From: Actinomycetaceae bacterium
GTDB lineage: Bacteria; Actinomycetota; Actinomycetes; Actinomycetales; Actinomycetaceae
Length of the DNA stretch: 64,000 bases
Direction of reading: 5' to 3'
Assembly: GCA_030537615.1 (NCBI GenBank)
Contig: JAUNVP010000004.1
Span: 62,001 to 126,000, forward strand
Positions 46,297 to 54,711 of the stretch are shown in pieces; within the stretch, counting starts at the first letter, position 1; the number at the start of each line of letters is the position of its first letter. Below the pieces are notes generated by a model. It did no database searches, was not told the origin of the DNA, and saw only the letters and a program-made list of their open reading frames with translations. The position numbers were made by a program, and so were the translations under genes.

Positions 46297-47808
46297 TCAC
46301 TGGCGCATTACCCGTGTTATCGCGTATCTCTGGCTCGTCGTCACCGTGTCGTCGGTCAAACCGAGAGCGATCTGACGCTTCCGCACCCAACGATCAAATT
46401 CAGAATGCCCGGTCTTTTCCGCATCCTTCGCATCGGCGATGTATCCACCCAGATCATGAGGGCTCCCTTCCCCAGTCGAATACACCGTTATTCGAGTAGC
46501 GGACGTGGAGGTTGTTTGTCCGTCAAGGGCGGGCACGATGTCATTGGTGTTTTCAAACGCCAGTACAGGGGTGGTCTCGGGTAACTCAATCCCGGAAATC
46601 GGAGATCCAGCGGTCACGACTCCTGCCACCGTATAGTGGTCGGTTATCGCGGAACTTGCGGCCAGTGATGCTGCTACGATTCCCCCTTGCGAGTGCCCGA
46701 CAAACTCGATGGTATCCCCCGGTTGAACGCCCGATTGAGAAAGCGCCCAGACGACCGCCGCCTCCTCATCCGCAGGCACTCGCCCGACTAACGCGAGATT
46801 CGACTGCATGTCCTTAGGGTTGGAAGTGCCCGGGAACCATTCCTGCGTACCCTTGACGACAACTGACCAGGTGGGGCGCTGTGCCCCCGGTGTTTCATGT
46901 CGCTCAATTTCGAACTCACCGCTGGCAGGAGCTGAGTTCGCCGTAGTTCGTGCTGACGGCGCACTCGGCTCATCTCGAAGCCTCTGAACTTTAGTGATGA
47001 GTGCGCTCGGAGTGTGCGGGGTCGAGGTCGCATCCCGCGGCGCAACCAGACGATGAACCGCAGGAACGGCAAGGATTTCGGTTGCGTAGTGCTCCAGTCC
47101 GAACAGATAGGAATCGCGTTCTACGCGGGTGTGAATGTGCGTGCCTCTCGGGTTCGAGCCGCGCACGGCAAGCATCGGTAAATACCTGCCCTCCCATTTT
47201 TCAATGCGTGGATAATGTCTCGACAGTAGTGCTGCCGAACGCTCAAGGGGAGTATCTGCGCGACGCATGAGTTGCGCCTGAGTCACCCCGGCTACAGCCG
47301 CCCAGATTCCGAGATTTCTCATAATTTTTGGCACATTCACAGTGTTCTCATCAATGCAGCCGCTAAGAATCTGTTCTCTGTGTTCGCTCAGCCGATAGAG
47401 GATATCTGCACCGCGTATCTGCGGGTATAGCGCCTGTGCCACGCTGTTCAAGCGATGTTGAAAATACAGACCATTCATGTGATCAACGTGCGCCGAGAGC
47501 ACTGTGTTTGCGGCATTGTGATCGGAGTAGTCATAGATATTGGCAGCAACTCGCAGTCCTTCTGCGCATTCTTTCGCTTCTTCGATCAGGTGAGCAGCAC
47601 CAATCTGCCACAGTATCTGGCTCAGTGCACTGCTCGCATAGAGAGCCTCCGCACTCACTGCTCCGGCAAGAATTACCTGCGCACGATTAAGTTCCGCAAC
47701 AGCCCGTTCAAGTGCCCACCGGGCAAATTCGAGTATGGCGCCCGTTCCTCGAAGGCTTTCCGTATCAACAAATACGGGACCGGAATCAATGGTGATCGTC
47801 CGACTCAT
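46297..47808 (-). CDS. GHSQGG alpha/beta hydrolase with helical N-terminal domain
   Basis: This protein of about 503 residues has an N-terminal helical region (to about 175), then a linker, then a lipase-like domain with VVVKGTQEW, the nucleophile elbow GHSQGG, and the NDIVPALDGQ acid segment; a later GHSEFDRW may hold the catalytic His. The helical part resembles ESX-type long helices. The first ATG is at 47808; a GTG two codons earlier (47814) is also possible. It overlaps the preceding small WxG gene. It shares its hydrolase domain with the product at 50279. Confidence 0.75.
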   Translation of the reverse strand: MSRTITIDSGPVFVDTESLRGTGAILEFARWALERAVAELNRAQVILAGAVSAEALYASSALSQILWQIGAAHLIEEAKECAEGLRVAANIYDYSDHNAANTVLSAHVDHMNGLYFQHRLNSVAQALYPQIRGADILYRLSEHREQILSGCIDENTVNVPKIMRNLGIWAAVAGVTQAQLMRRADTPLERSAALLSRHYPRIEKWEGRYLPMLAVRGSNPRGTHIHTRVERDSYLFGLEHYATEILAVPAVHRLVAPRDATSTPHTPSALITKVQRLRDEPSAPSARTTANSAPASGEFEIERHETPGAQRPTWSVVVKGTQEWFPGTSNPKDMQSNLALVGRVPADEEAAVVWALSQSGVQPGDTIEFVGHSQGGIVAASLAASSAITDHYTVAGVVTAGSPISGIELPETTPVLAFENTNDIVPALDGQTTSTSATRITVYSTGEGSPHDLGGYIADAKDAEKTGHSEFDRWVRKRQIALGLTDDTVTTSQRYAITRVMRQ

Positions 47809-48194
47809 ATCCACCCCGCTAAGGCCGCCACCAGTCGTTGCCGTTCAGCCGTCTCAGCCGCTGCGCACAGCACCCGCGTAGCCACCGCTTCATTGCGACT
47901 ATGCGCAAGAAATGATTTCAGATGTTCAATGCGGGCGCGTGCAATATCCGAAGAAGTTCCACTCCAGTGCATGTCGATTGCCGCGAGGAGGGTGATCGCC
48001 TGATCGAGTTCTCGCACCGCGCTGTCGACGTGAGGTGTTGGTGAATAAATCCTGCGGTCACGGTATCGAGGTCTCCAATCACAGGCGACCAGCTCATCAC
48101 TAGTTGTGGATAGAACTAACCGGGGACAAGTCAGGTCGGGGCGGGGTGTGGACGCTTCGGCCTCACCGCTGGCGATATGCGACGATAGTGCCAT
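47805..48194 (-). CDS. Small WxG-like helical protein
   Basis: Up to 129 residues; the N-terminal part (about 50 residues) is probably untranslated since its ATG lies on the purB start, and the true start is not clear. The convincing part is DSAVRELDQAITLLAAIDMHWSGTSSDIARARIEHL, two helices around a W-S-G turn as in WXG100/ESAT-6-like proteins. It overlaps the downstream hydrolase start by four to ten bases, which supports joint expression and perhaps a complex. No type VII secretion genes are in the window. Confidence 0.5.
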   Translation of the reverse strand: MALSSHIASGEAEASTPRPDLTCPRLVLSTTSDELVACDWRPRYRDRRIYSPTPHVDSAVRELDQAITLLAAIDMHWSGTSSDIARARIEHLKSFLAHSRNEAVATRVLCAAAETAERQRLVAALAGWI

Positions 48195-49638
48195 GAGTGA
48201 ACAGTTTCCCCCGGCACATCACGTCGATTTTGCAACCCTGGAACCGCCCATCGCCCTCGGCGCCCTCGACGGGCGCTACCGAAGCGTCGTCGCCCCTTTG
48301 ACAAACTACTTTTCTGAAGCCGGCCTCAACCGCGCTCGCGTGTTTGTTGAGGTCGAGTGGCTCATTTATCTCCTGGATCACGATGTCCTCCCCGGAGCGC
48401 CGAGCCTATCCGCGGACGAACGCAACTACCTGCGCGCCCTCACGCCCACGTTCAATGGCGACGCAATCGCTCAACTGGCACAAACAGAGGCCGTGACCCG
48501 CCATGACGTCAAGGCCGTCGAGTACTACCTCAAGAGCAAACTCGATGCGGCCGCTGATCAGATCCCCGACACGGTCCTTCCCCAGCTGCACGAAGTGGTT
48601 CACATTTTCTGCACCTCGGAAGATATCAATAACCTCTCGTACGCTCTCGTCATTAAGGCCGGAGTGGAGGATGTCTGGCTCCCCGCAGCCCGCCAGTTGC
48701 GCGCCGACCTCACCGAACTGGCCCGAGCTAACGCCAATGTGCCGATGCTGTGTCGCACGCACGGCCAGCCCGCTACGCCCTCAACCATGGGGAAGGAACT
48801 AGCCGTATTCGTCTACCGGTTGGGACGCCAAATTGAACGCATCGAAAAGACCGCGTTCCTCGGCAAGATGAACGGCGCTACGGGCACCTACGCGGCACAT
48901 GTCACGGCCATTCCGTCCGTCGATTGGCAGACAGTATCGCGCGGATTCGTCGAGCACCTGGGGCTGAGCTGGAACCCCCTCACCACGCAAATCGAAAGCC
49001 ACGACTGGCAAGCGGAGCTATACGCGGATATTTCCCGCTTCAATCGGATTGCGCACAATCTTGCCACCGATGCGTGGACCTATATTTCACTGGGATACTT
49101 CCACCAGAATCTCGCCGCACAAGGATCCACCGGATCGTCGACCATGCCGCATAAGGTCAATCCCATTCGCTTCGAAAACGCCGAAGCGAACCTCGAAGTC
49201 TCCAGTGCGCTACTGGACACCCTGGCCGCTACTCTAGTGACCAGCCGCCTCCAGCGTGACCTCACCGACTCGACGACGCAGCGCAATATCGGCACCGCGC
49301 TCGGCCATTCACTCCTCGCTCTCGATAACCTCATCCGCGGTCTCGCCGGTATCGATATCAATGCTGACGCTATGGCTCGCGATCTCGATACCAACTGGGA
49401 AGTGCTCGGGGAGGCCGTTCAGCAGGCGATGCGAGCCGCGTCAATTGCCGGAGCCACCGGTATGGAAGATCCCTATGAGCGGTTAAAGGAACTAACCCGC
49501 GGCCATCGCGTTTCTGGTGATCAGATGCGCGAGTTCATTGCCGGCCTCAATCTGCCAGCCGAAGTAGAAAGGCGCCTGCTCAACCTGACCCCAGCGACTT
49601 ACACGGGTATTGCCTCCGCACTTTTGGAACACCTGTAG
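48193..49638 (+). CDS. purB: Adenylosuccinate lyase
   Basis: This 481-residue enzyme catalyses two steps of purine synthesis (SAICAR to AICAR and adenylosuccinate to AMP). The fumarase-superfamily signature loop GSSTMPHKVNPIRFENAE is present, along with TRHDVKAVEYYL and RTHGQPATPSTMGKE. The ATG at 48193 gives the family N-terminus; the frame is open to 48106. No clear ribosome site is seen. It is inserted between the two paralogous hydrolase operons, on the opposite strand. Confidence 0.95.
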   Translation: MSEQFPPAHHVDFATLEPPIALGALDGRYRSVVAPLTNYFSEAGLNRARVFVEVEWLIYLLDHDVLPGAPSLSADERNYLRALTPTFNGDAIAQLAQTEAVTRHDVKAVEYYLKSKLDAAADQIPDTVLPQLHEVVHIFCTSEDINNLSYALVIKAGVEDVWLPAARQLRADLTELARANANVPMLCRTHGQPATPSTMGKELAVFVYRLGRQIERIEKTAFLGKMNGATGTYAAHVTAIPSVDWQTVSRGFVEHLGLSWNPLTTQIESHDWQAELYADISRFNRIAHNLATDAWTYISLGYFHQNLAAQGSTGSSTMPHKVNPIRFENAEANLEVSSALLDTLAATLVTSRLQRDLTDSTTQRNIGTALGHSLLALDNLIRGLAGIDINADAMARDLDTNWEVLGEAVQQAMRAASIAGATGMEDPYERLKELTRGHRVSGDQMREFIAGLNLPAEVERRLLNLTPATYTGIASALLEHL

Positions 49639-49658
49639 GCGTCACTTCCTCGCACACC

Positions 49659-50282
49659 CTACGGTTTCCACGTCGGATCTGAAGCGGGGGCGCCGTAGCG
49701 ATCATAGAGATCGTGAGGACGGGCAACTTCATCGGCATAACCGAGCTCTGTCAGTGTCCACCTCCCACCGCTACCGGTAGCGTGCTCATCGAGTACCTCC
49801 CCTTCTCTTGAGGGGTGTTCGGCACCCGACTCGGACTGATCGATAATCACCACCGATGCCCCAACCGGAGCCGGCTGACCGTGATCCCACACCACTTTGA
49901 GCACCCGATCGAGAAGGTCAGCGGGATAGGACGGTGCCTGGGTAAAGGTGAGTGTCGCAGTCACGAGGGCCGGTTTACCGAAAGCTTCGTGCGTATCGAC
50001 GGTAATCTCGACGAGGTCGGGAACTGAGACGAGTTTTGCCGTGAGCACATTTTGTAAACGCTCATCGCGTCGATCCTTCTCAAAAGGACGCAACTGTCTG
50101 ACGGCGATAGCACCTCCCGCGGCAATCGCCCCCAAGCCACCGATAATCACTGGATTATCAATCCGAGGCATTTGTTTCGACACCCGCCCTTTGCCAGGAA
50201 ACTTGTTCACCGGTAGTCGTTCGCGCATTGATCGGAAAACACCCCGTAGCGCTTCGCGTTTATCGTATGAAGACGTCATCAT
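49659..50282 (-). CDS. Hypothetical protein paired with the GHSQGG hydrolase
   Basis: This 207-residue protein has a basic N-terminus, a weak membrane segment (PVIIGGLGAIAAGGAIAV, about 45-62) and a C-terminal beta-rich region (LVEITVDTHEAFGKPALVTATLTF). Its ATG overlaps the stop of the upstream hydrolase (ATGA), so the two are coupled. I do not recognise the family. It may be a chaperone, immunity or tether partner of the hydrolase. Confidence 0.65.
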   Translation of the reverse strand: MMTSSYDKREALRGVFRSMRERLPVNKFPGKGRVSKQMPRIDNPVIIGGLGAIAAGGAIAVRQLRPFEKDRRDERLQNVLTAKLVSVPDLVEITVDTHEAFGKPALVTATLTFTQAPSYPADLLDRVLKVVWDHGQPAPVGASVVIIDQSESGAEHPSREGEVLDEHATGSGGRWTLTELGYADEVARPHDLYDRYGAPASDPTWKP

Positions 50283-51763
50283 CGGCTCCTTGCGGATGGG
50301 AATCCCGGAATCGGAAGATCCTCGGGGGTTAGTACGTCGGAGAGAAAATCTACGCTGTCTTCAATAGCGGGTGCTGAGCAAGTCACAATGTCTTGCCAGA
50401 TTTCATATATATACACCACGTGCGCGTCCTCCTCCTCAGCAAAGAACTCGCTGAGGAATCGCACCGCGCGTCCGGTCCGGCCGTAGGGAGCGACCCCAGC
50501 TCGCCTCTCAATCAGTTCAACCGTCTCGGTGTAAGTCGCCGATGAGTGCGCGTAGTACAGCGGCCCCACCCGCGGTCGGTTCAGGAAGCGACCAATGACG
50601 ATTCGATCTGTCGTTCCACGCCGGGGGCGGGCATCCAGTGAAGGCACAATATCTTGATCGTGTTCAACGGCGATAACAGTCACATCGCGGGGGACGCGCA
50701 GACGCCGACCCGGCGTCCCGAGCGTCACCACACCACGAACGTTCAGTTGCCGCGGGTGTCGCTCGAGAAGAGCGAGGCCGACAACACCTCCTTGTGAATG
50801 TCCCATGATGAGAACAGGTTCGCGATTGAGATTGCGCTCGCTCACCCCTTCGGAACGCATCGCGTGATGGATCGCGGAAACCAGACCGAGACGCATCGCA
50901 GAAGGCAGGCCGAGCATTTCCCGCACGTTGGTTTCCGTATCGGCAGGATTCGGAGTCGATTGTGGATCAGCATGATCGGTTCCGGGGACTGACACAATCC
51001 AACGTCGTGATGCACCCGTTCCAACTGCCGTGATCTTCACGGCAGCACCACACGCCTTAGCCCAGTAGAGATCGTCAATATCAGCCGCCATATCTGCCAG
51101 GGTATGCGGGGCTCCTAGACGGCGAATATTGAGTCGAGTACTCTCCTGCCCTTCGATCCGTTCTCCGTTTTTCACCACCGGGCGAACATGGACACGGCCG
51201 CCGCGAAACCATCCGACAGCAGTTCCAATCGCCAAGTAGCTGGCCATGAGCGATTCGTAGCCGCGGCGCGGAACCAAGGGAAGGGTTTCCGCAGCGATAC
51301 CGCGCGGGTCAAGTTTGAGCTTAATACGTGCGTGCAAGTACCCTCGGCCAAGTGCGGTCAATCCCATGGCGGCACGGCACGCTGCTTGAACGACCAGGGT
51401 GTCAAGACCCGGCTCGTCAAAGAATGTCCGTTGCGCCTGTTCGACCAGCGCGGTGCCGTCGGAGCGGGCACGAGCCTGCAAAGCTGAACGCACGGAGGGC
51501 GGGAATGGCACATGCTCGGCCACCAGCGACAACGCAATATTGCGCCCGAGCGCTGTCACCACCGGAGCGAGCACATCGACAGCATCAAACAGCCACATGG
51601 TTTCTGGAACTCGCCGCGCCCCGTAGTACATCGGATAGGTTCGCCGCGAAACCGAAAACGCGGGATTAGATGCGTCCGGTTGAGCTTCGGAAGGCCGAGT
51701 CTCGACGGGAAGAAAGCGCGCCATCATCTCCCGAATTATCCGCGCCATCTCAACCCCTCTCAC
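50279..51763 (-). CDS. GHSQGG alpha/beta hydrolase, second paralogue
   Basis: This 494-residue protein resembles the hydrolase at 46297: a helical N-terminal half, the strand WIVSVPGTD, the elbow IMGHSQGGVVGLAL, and the DQDIVPSLDARP acid segment; the His is probably in YYAHSSATYTE. No signal peptide is evident. A Met-rich N-terminus (MARIIREMMARFLP) leaves the start uncertain among three in-frame codons. The substrate is unknown. It is coupled to the 49659 gene. Confidence 0.75.
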   Translation of the reverse strand: MRGVEMARIIREMMARFLPVETRPSEAQPDASNPAFSVSRRTYPMYYGARRVPETMWLFDAVDVLAPVVTALGRNIALSLVAEHVPFPPSVRSALQARARSDGTALVEQAQRTFFDEPGLDTLVVQAACRAAMGLTALGRGYLHARIKLKLDPRGIAAETLPLVPRRGYESLMASYLAIGTAVGWFRGGRVHVRPVVKNGERIEGQESTRLNIRRLGAPHTLADMAADIDDLYWAKACGAAVKITAVGTGASRRWIVSVPGTDHADPQSTPNPADTETNVREMLGLPSAMRLGLVSAIHHAMRSEGVSERNLNREPVLIMGHSQGGVVGLALLERHPRQLNVRGVVTLGTPGRRLRVPRDVTVIAVEHDQDIVPSLDARPRRGTTDRIVIGRFLNRPRVGPLYYAHSSATYTETVELIERRAGVAPYGRTGRAVRFLSEFFAEEEDAHVVYIYEIWQDIVTCSAPAIEDSVDFLSDVLTPEDLPIPGFPSARSR

Positions 51764-51799
51764 CTGTGCTACCAGCAGATTTTATCCTGCCCGCATCTC

Positions 51800-51828
51800 T
51801 CGACACTAACACCCCAGCGGGGTATATT
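51800..51828 (+). promoter_or_regulatory. Copper operon promoter with CsoR-type operator
   Basis: TCGACA (-35), a 17-base spacer and TATATT (-10) form a near-consensus promoter. Within the spacer, ACCCCAGCGGGGT (51811-51823) is a perfect inverted repeat like known CsoR operators (C-tract / G-tract). It would control the csoR remnant, copZ and copA. Confidence 0.7.
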
Positions 51829-51861
51829 TTGGGACGGAGACAGTCGCAGTTTCAACCGAAA

Positions 51862-52073
51862 GTGGTGATTACAGCGAGCGACACGTGTTCCACAGACTAG
51901 TATCTAGTCCGGCTCCGCCGTATCGAAGATCGCGAGCTCGACACCGTCGCTATCGTATCCGGTGAAGAACACGGAAAAACTGCGTTATCAAAGCCAAACA
52001 CCAATCAGACGACGCGCCAGCAGACAAGATCCGCGAAGAAATACTCGCAATCTTGCGACTGGTCAAATCATAG
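51862..52073 (+). pseudogene. csoR: csoR pseudogene
   Basis: Pieces of a CsoR copper repressor remain: a start (GTG, 51862) followed by a TAG at 51898, then YLVRLRRIED (the conserved LKRLRRIEGQ region), an apparent deletion of about 40 codons that removes the first copper Cys, then ELDTVAIVSGEEHGK. A one-base loss in the A run at 51975-51979 shifts the frame, and the C-terminus NCVIKAKHQSDDAP...LRLVKS continues. After repair, H-x3-C would match the second copper-binding pair. Three lesions make it non-functional. It occupies the usual place before copZ-copA. Confidence 0.72.
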
Positions 52074-52085
52074 AAAGTGAAGACA

Positions 52086-52316
52086 ATGAGTACGGTAACT
52101 CTCAACGTTAAAGGACTGACCTGCGGACATTGCGTCGCTTCGGTGACCGAAGAACTGAGCGAAATCCGCGGTGTTGATTCGGTATCAGTCGACCTCAACG
52201 CTGGCGAAGACAAGGTGTCAAAGACCACCGTCACTACCAGTGGCGTCGTCACCGACGATGCATTGCGCGATGCCATAGCCGAGGCCGGATACGACCTCGT
52301 TTCGATCGAACGCTAA
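52086..52316 (+). CDS. copZ: Copper chaperone CopZ
   Basis: This 76-residue HMA-domain protein binds Cu(I) through LTCGHC (CxxC) and passes it to CopA. The rest has the usual beta-alpha-beta pattern with AIAEAGYDLVSIE at the end. The ATG at 52086 is preferred to a GTG three codons earlier. It is four bases from copA, so they are one operon. An insertion VTTSGVVTD lengthens the loop slightly. Confidence 0.9.
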   Translation: MSTVTLNVKGLTCGHCVASVTEELSEIRGVDSVSVDLNAGEDKVSKTTVTTSGVVTDDALRDAIAEAGYDLVSIER

Positions 52317-52320
52317 TCGA

Positions 52321-54711
52321 GTGAGTACAACGCGCGATAACACCACCACCTCCATATCAATCGGCGAGGAGACCCGCGAGCGAGCCCACATGCTCAAAGC
52401 GCGGCTCATCGTCGCCACAGTTTTCGCCCTCCCAGTTATGGCGATATCGATGGTGCCCGCCTGGCAATTTCTCGGCTGGCAGTGGGTAGTCGCAGCATGT
52501 TCAATGCCGGTGGTCATCTGGGCTGCCTGGCCATTCCATGCGGCTGCCTTGAGAGCGGCACGACATGGCTCCTCCACGATGGATACGCTTGTATCCCTTG
52601 GAGTCATTGCCTCAACACTGTGGTCGCTGTGGGCACTGTTTTTCGGCGGGGCGGGAATTCTCGGCCTGAAAATGAACATGACGTTCTTGCCTATGAATGC
52701 CGCCACCAACTGTTGCCCAGAACTGTACTTCGAAGCCGCCACCATGGTGACAACGTTCCTGCTCGCGGGACGGTACGCCGAAGCGCGCACGCGTTATCGA
52801 GCCGGGGACGCGTTGCGTTCTCTGCTCGAACTTGGCGCCAAACAAGCCCATCGGATCAGACCCGAGGGCGGAGTCGAACTCGTCGACGTGGATGATCTTG
52901 CGGTGGATGATCGGGTGGTCGTGAAACCGGGTGAGAAGATCCCCACCGACGGGGTAGTCGAAGCCGGACATGCCGCGCTCGATACGTCATTGCTGACGGG
53001 TGAATCGATCCCCGTGGCGGTAGCTCCAGGCGATGAAGTCACCGGCGCCACTATCAATACCGATGGACAGCTAACCGTCAAGGTAACGCGCGTTGGTGCA
53101 GATACAACGCTGGCCCGCATCGGCCAAATGGTGACTCAGGCACAAGCCGGTAAAGCTCCGGTCCAACGTTTGGCCGACAAGATTTCCTCCGTGTTCGTAC
53201 CCGCCGTCATCTCGATTTCGATTCTCACCCTCATCGGGTGGCTAATCTTTGGCCCCGGCCTACAATCAGCATTCACGGCGGCCGTCGCCGTCCTCGTTAT
53301 CGCCTGCCCGTGTGCACTCGGCCTCGCCACTCCGACCGCACTGCTCGTTGGATCGGGGCGAGCAGCGCAACTCGGCATTGTCATTAAAGGCCCCGAGATT
53401 CTCGAATCGACACGGCAGATCGACACCATCGTGCTCGATAAAACCGGCACCGTCACCAAAGCTCAGATGCATGTGGTCCACCACGACGGAGAAGAGGACG
53501 CACTGGCCGCAGCTTCAGCGGTTGAGGCCGGCTCCTCCCACCCGGTTGCACAGGCTATTGTTGAGGCCATTCCGAGCTCCGCCACGGCCTCCCAGTTCGT
53601 CAACCACGCCGGCGACGGGGTGAGCGCAACGGTGGATAACCAGCGGGTATTTGTTGGCAAACCCCAGTGGATTGAGAGTATCGGCTTTTCCCTCGACCCG
53701 GTTGCGCAATCGATTGAGCGCGGCCTCGATACGGGAGCCACGATCTCTGTCGTCGCCGCGGCCCCCCTCGACTCGGTGCTGTCGACCGAACCAGAAGCAC
53801 CAACGCCGCAATCGACCGAAGTTACGAGCGAGGCAGAAACCGCGCGGTGGGCGGTTGAACTCGCAGTTGGTGGGATGACGTGCGCCTCGTGTGTGCGTCG
53901 CGTCGAACGCAAGCTCGGCAAGCTCCCCGGAGTCAAAGCCGAGGTCAACCTCGCGACCGAAGGCGCTCACGTCCTGCTCGACGACGACATTTCGAACGAA
54001 GAACTCATCTCCGTTGTCGAAAAAGCCGGGTATACGGCAAGTATTCGAGGCCGTCACACGATTGAGTCTGGATCCCAGGAAACCGCGTCTGCGGCGCACC
54101 CCACGGATACAGTGCGCTGGCACAATCCACAGGTGAGCGACGGGGTGGCCTCCGGAGTGTTTTGGGTCAGCGACGAGGTGAAAGAAACCTCCGGCGAAGC
54201 CATCGAACAACTTCGCGCCCTCGACATTACACCGGTGCTCCTCACCGGTGACAACGAACGCGCGGCCCGCCACGTTGCCGAACAAGTTGGGATCGAGGAC
54301 GTTCGCGCTCAGGTGCTTCCCGATGCGAAGCGCGATGTGATTGCCGAACTCCAAGAACACGGGAAAGTCGTTGCCATGGTGGGTGACGGTGTTAATGACG
54401 CCGCAGCTCTTGCCCAGGCCGGAACCCGCGGTCTCGGTATGGCGATGGGATCGGGAACAGACGTAGCAATTGAGGCTGCCGACATTACCCTCGTCGGATC
54501 CGATCTGCGTTCAGCTGCACAGGCGATCCGGATTTCACGTCGGACACTGCGGATTATCAAACAAAATCTGTTTTGGGCGTTCGCTTATAACGTGGCGGCG
54601 ATTCCGCTCGCGATGGCCGGCCTACTCAATCCGATGATCGCTGGGGCTGCGATGGCAGCCTCCTCGGTCATGGTGGTAACGAACTCGCTCCGTCTGCGTA
54701 CGGCTTCTTAG
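52321..54711 (+). CDS. copA: Copper-exporting P1B ATPase with internal HMA domain
   Basis: This 796-residue pump has no N-terminal metal domain: it starts directly with membrane helices. Functional motifs are TGES (226-229), the CPC ion site (C329-C331), DKTGT (D373 phosphorylated), HP (407-408), TGDN (642-645) and GDGVND (688-693), with the Cu(I) residues YN (756-757) and MxxSS in the last helices. A complete HMA domain (about 508-578, GMTCASC with C521 and C524) lies within the ATP-binding N-domain, flanked by Pro/Ser/Thr-rich linkers of about 25 residues. All catalytic residues are intact, so export of Cu(I) is likely. Confidence 0.9.
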   Translation: MSTTRDNTTTSISIGEETRERAHMLKARLIVATVFALPVMAISMVPAWQFLGWQWVVAACSMPVVIWAAWPFHAAALRAARHGSSTMDTLVSLGVIASTLWSLWALFFGGAGILGLKMNMTFLPMNAATNCCPELYFEAATMVTTFLLAGRYAEARTRYRAGDALRSLLELGAKQAHRIRPEGGVELVDVDDLAVDDRVVVKPGEKIPTDGVVEAGHAALDTSLLTGESIPVAVAPGDEVTGATINTDGQLTVKVTRVGADTTLARIGQMVTQAQAGKAPVQRLADKISSVFVPAVISISILTLIGWLIFGPGLQSAFTAAVAVLVIACPCALGLATPTALLVGSGRAAQLGIVIKGPEILESTRQIDTIVLDKTGTVTKAQMHVVHHDGEEDALAAASAVEAGSSHPVAQAIVEAIPSSATASQFVNHAGDGVSATVDNQRVFVGKPQWIESIGFSLDPVAQSIERGLDTGATISVVAAAPLDSVLSTEPEAPTPQSTEVTSEAETARWAVELAVGGMTCASCVRRVERKLGKLPGVKAEVNLATEGAHVLLDDDISNEELISVVEKAGYTASIRGRHTIESGSQETASAAHPTDTVRWHNPQVSDGVASGVFWVSDEVKETSGEAIEQLRALDITPVLLTGDNERAARHVAEQVGIEDVRAQVLPDAKRDVIAELQEHGKVVAMVGDGVNDAAALAQAGTRGLGMAMGSGTDVAIEAADITLVGSDLRSAAQAIRISRRTLRIIKQNLFWAFAYNVAAIPLAMAGLLNPMIAGAAMAASSVMVVTNSLRLRTAS

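Noticed and set aside
53515-54360. 281-codon minus-strand ORF opposite copA
   Set aside because: Antisense shadow of copA; no independent signals.
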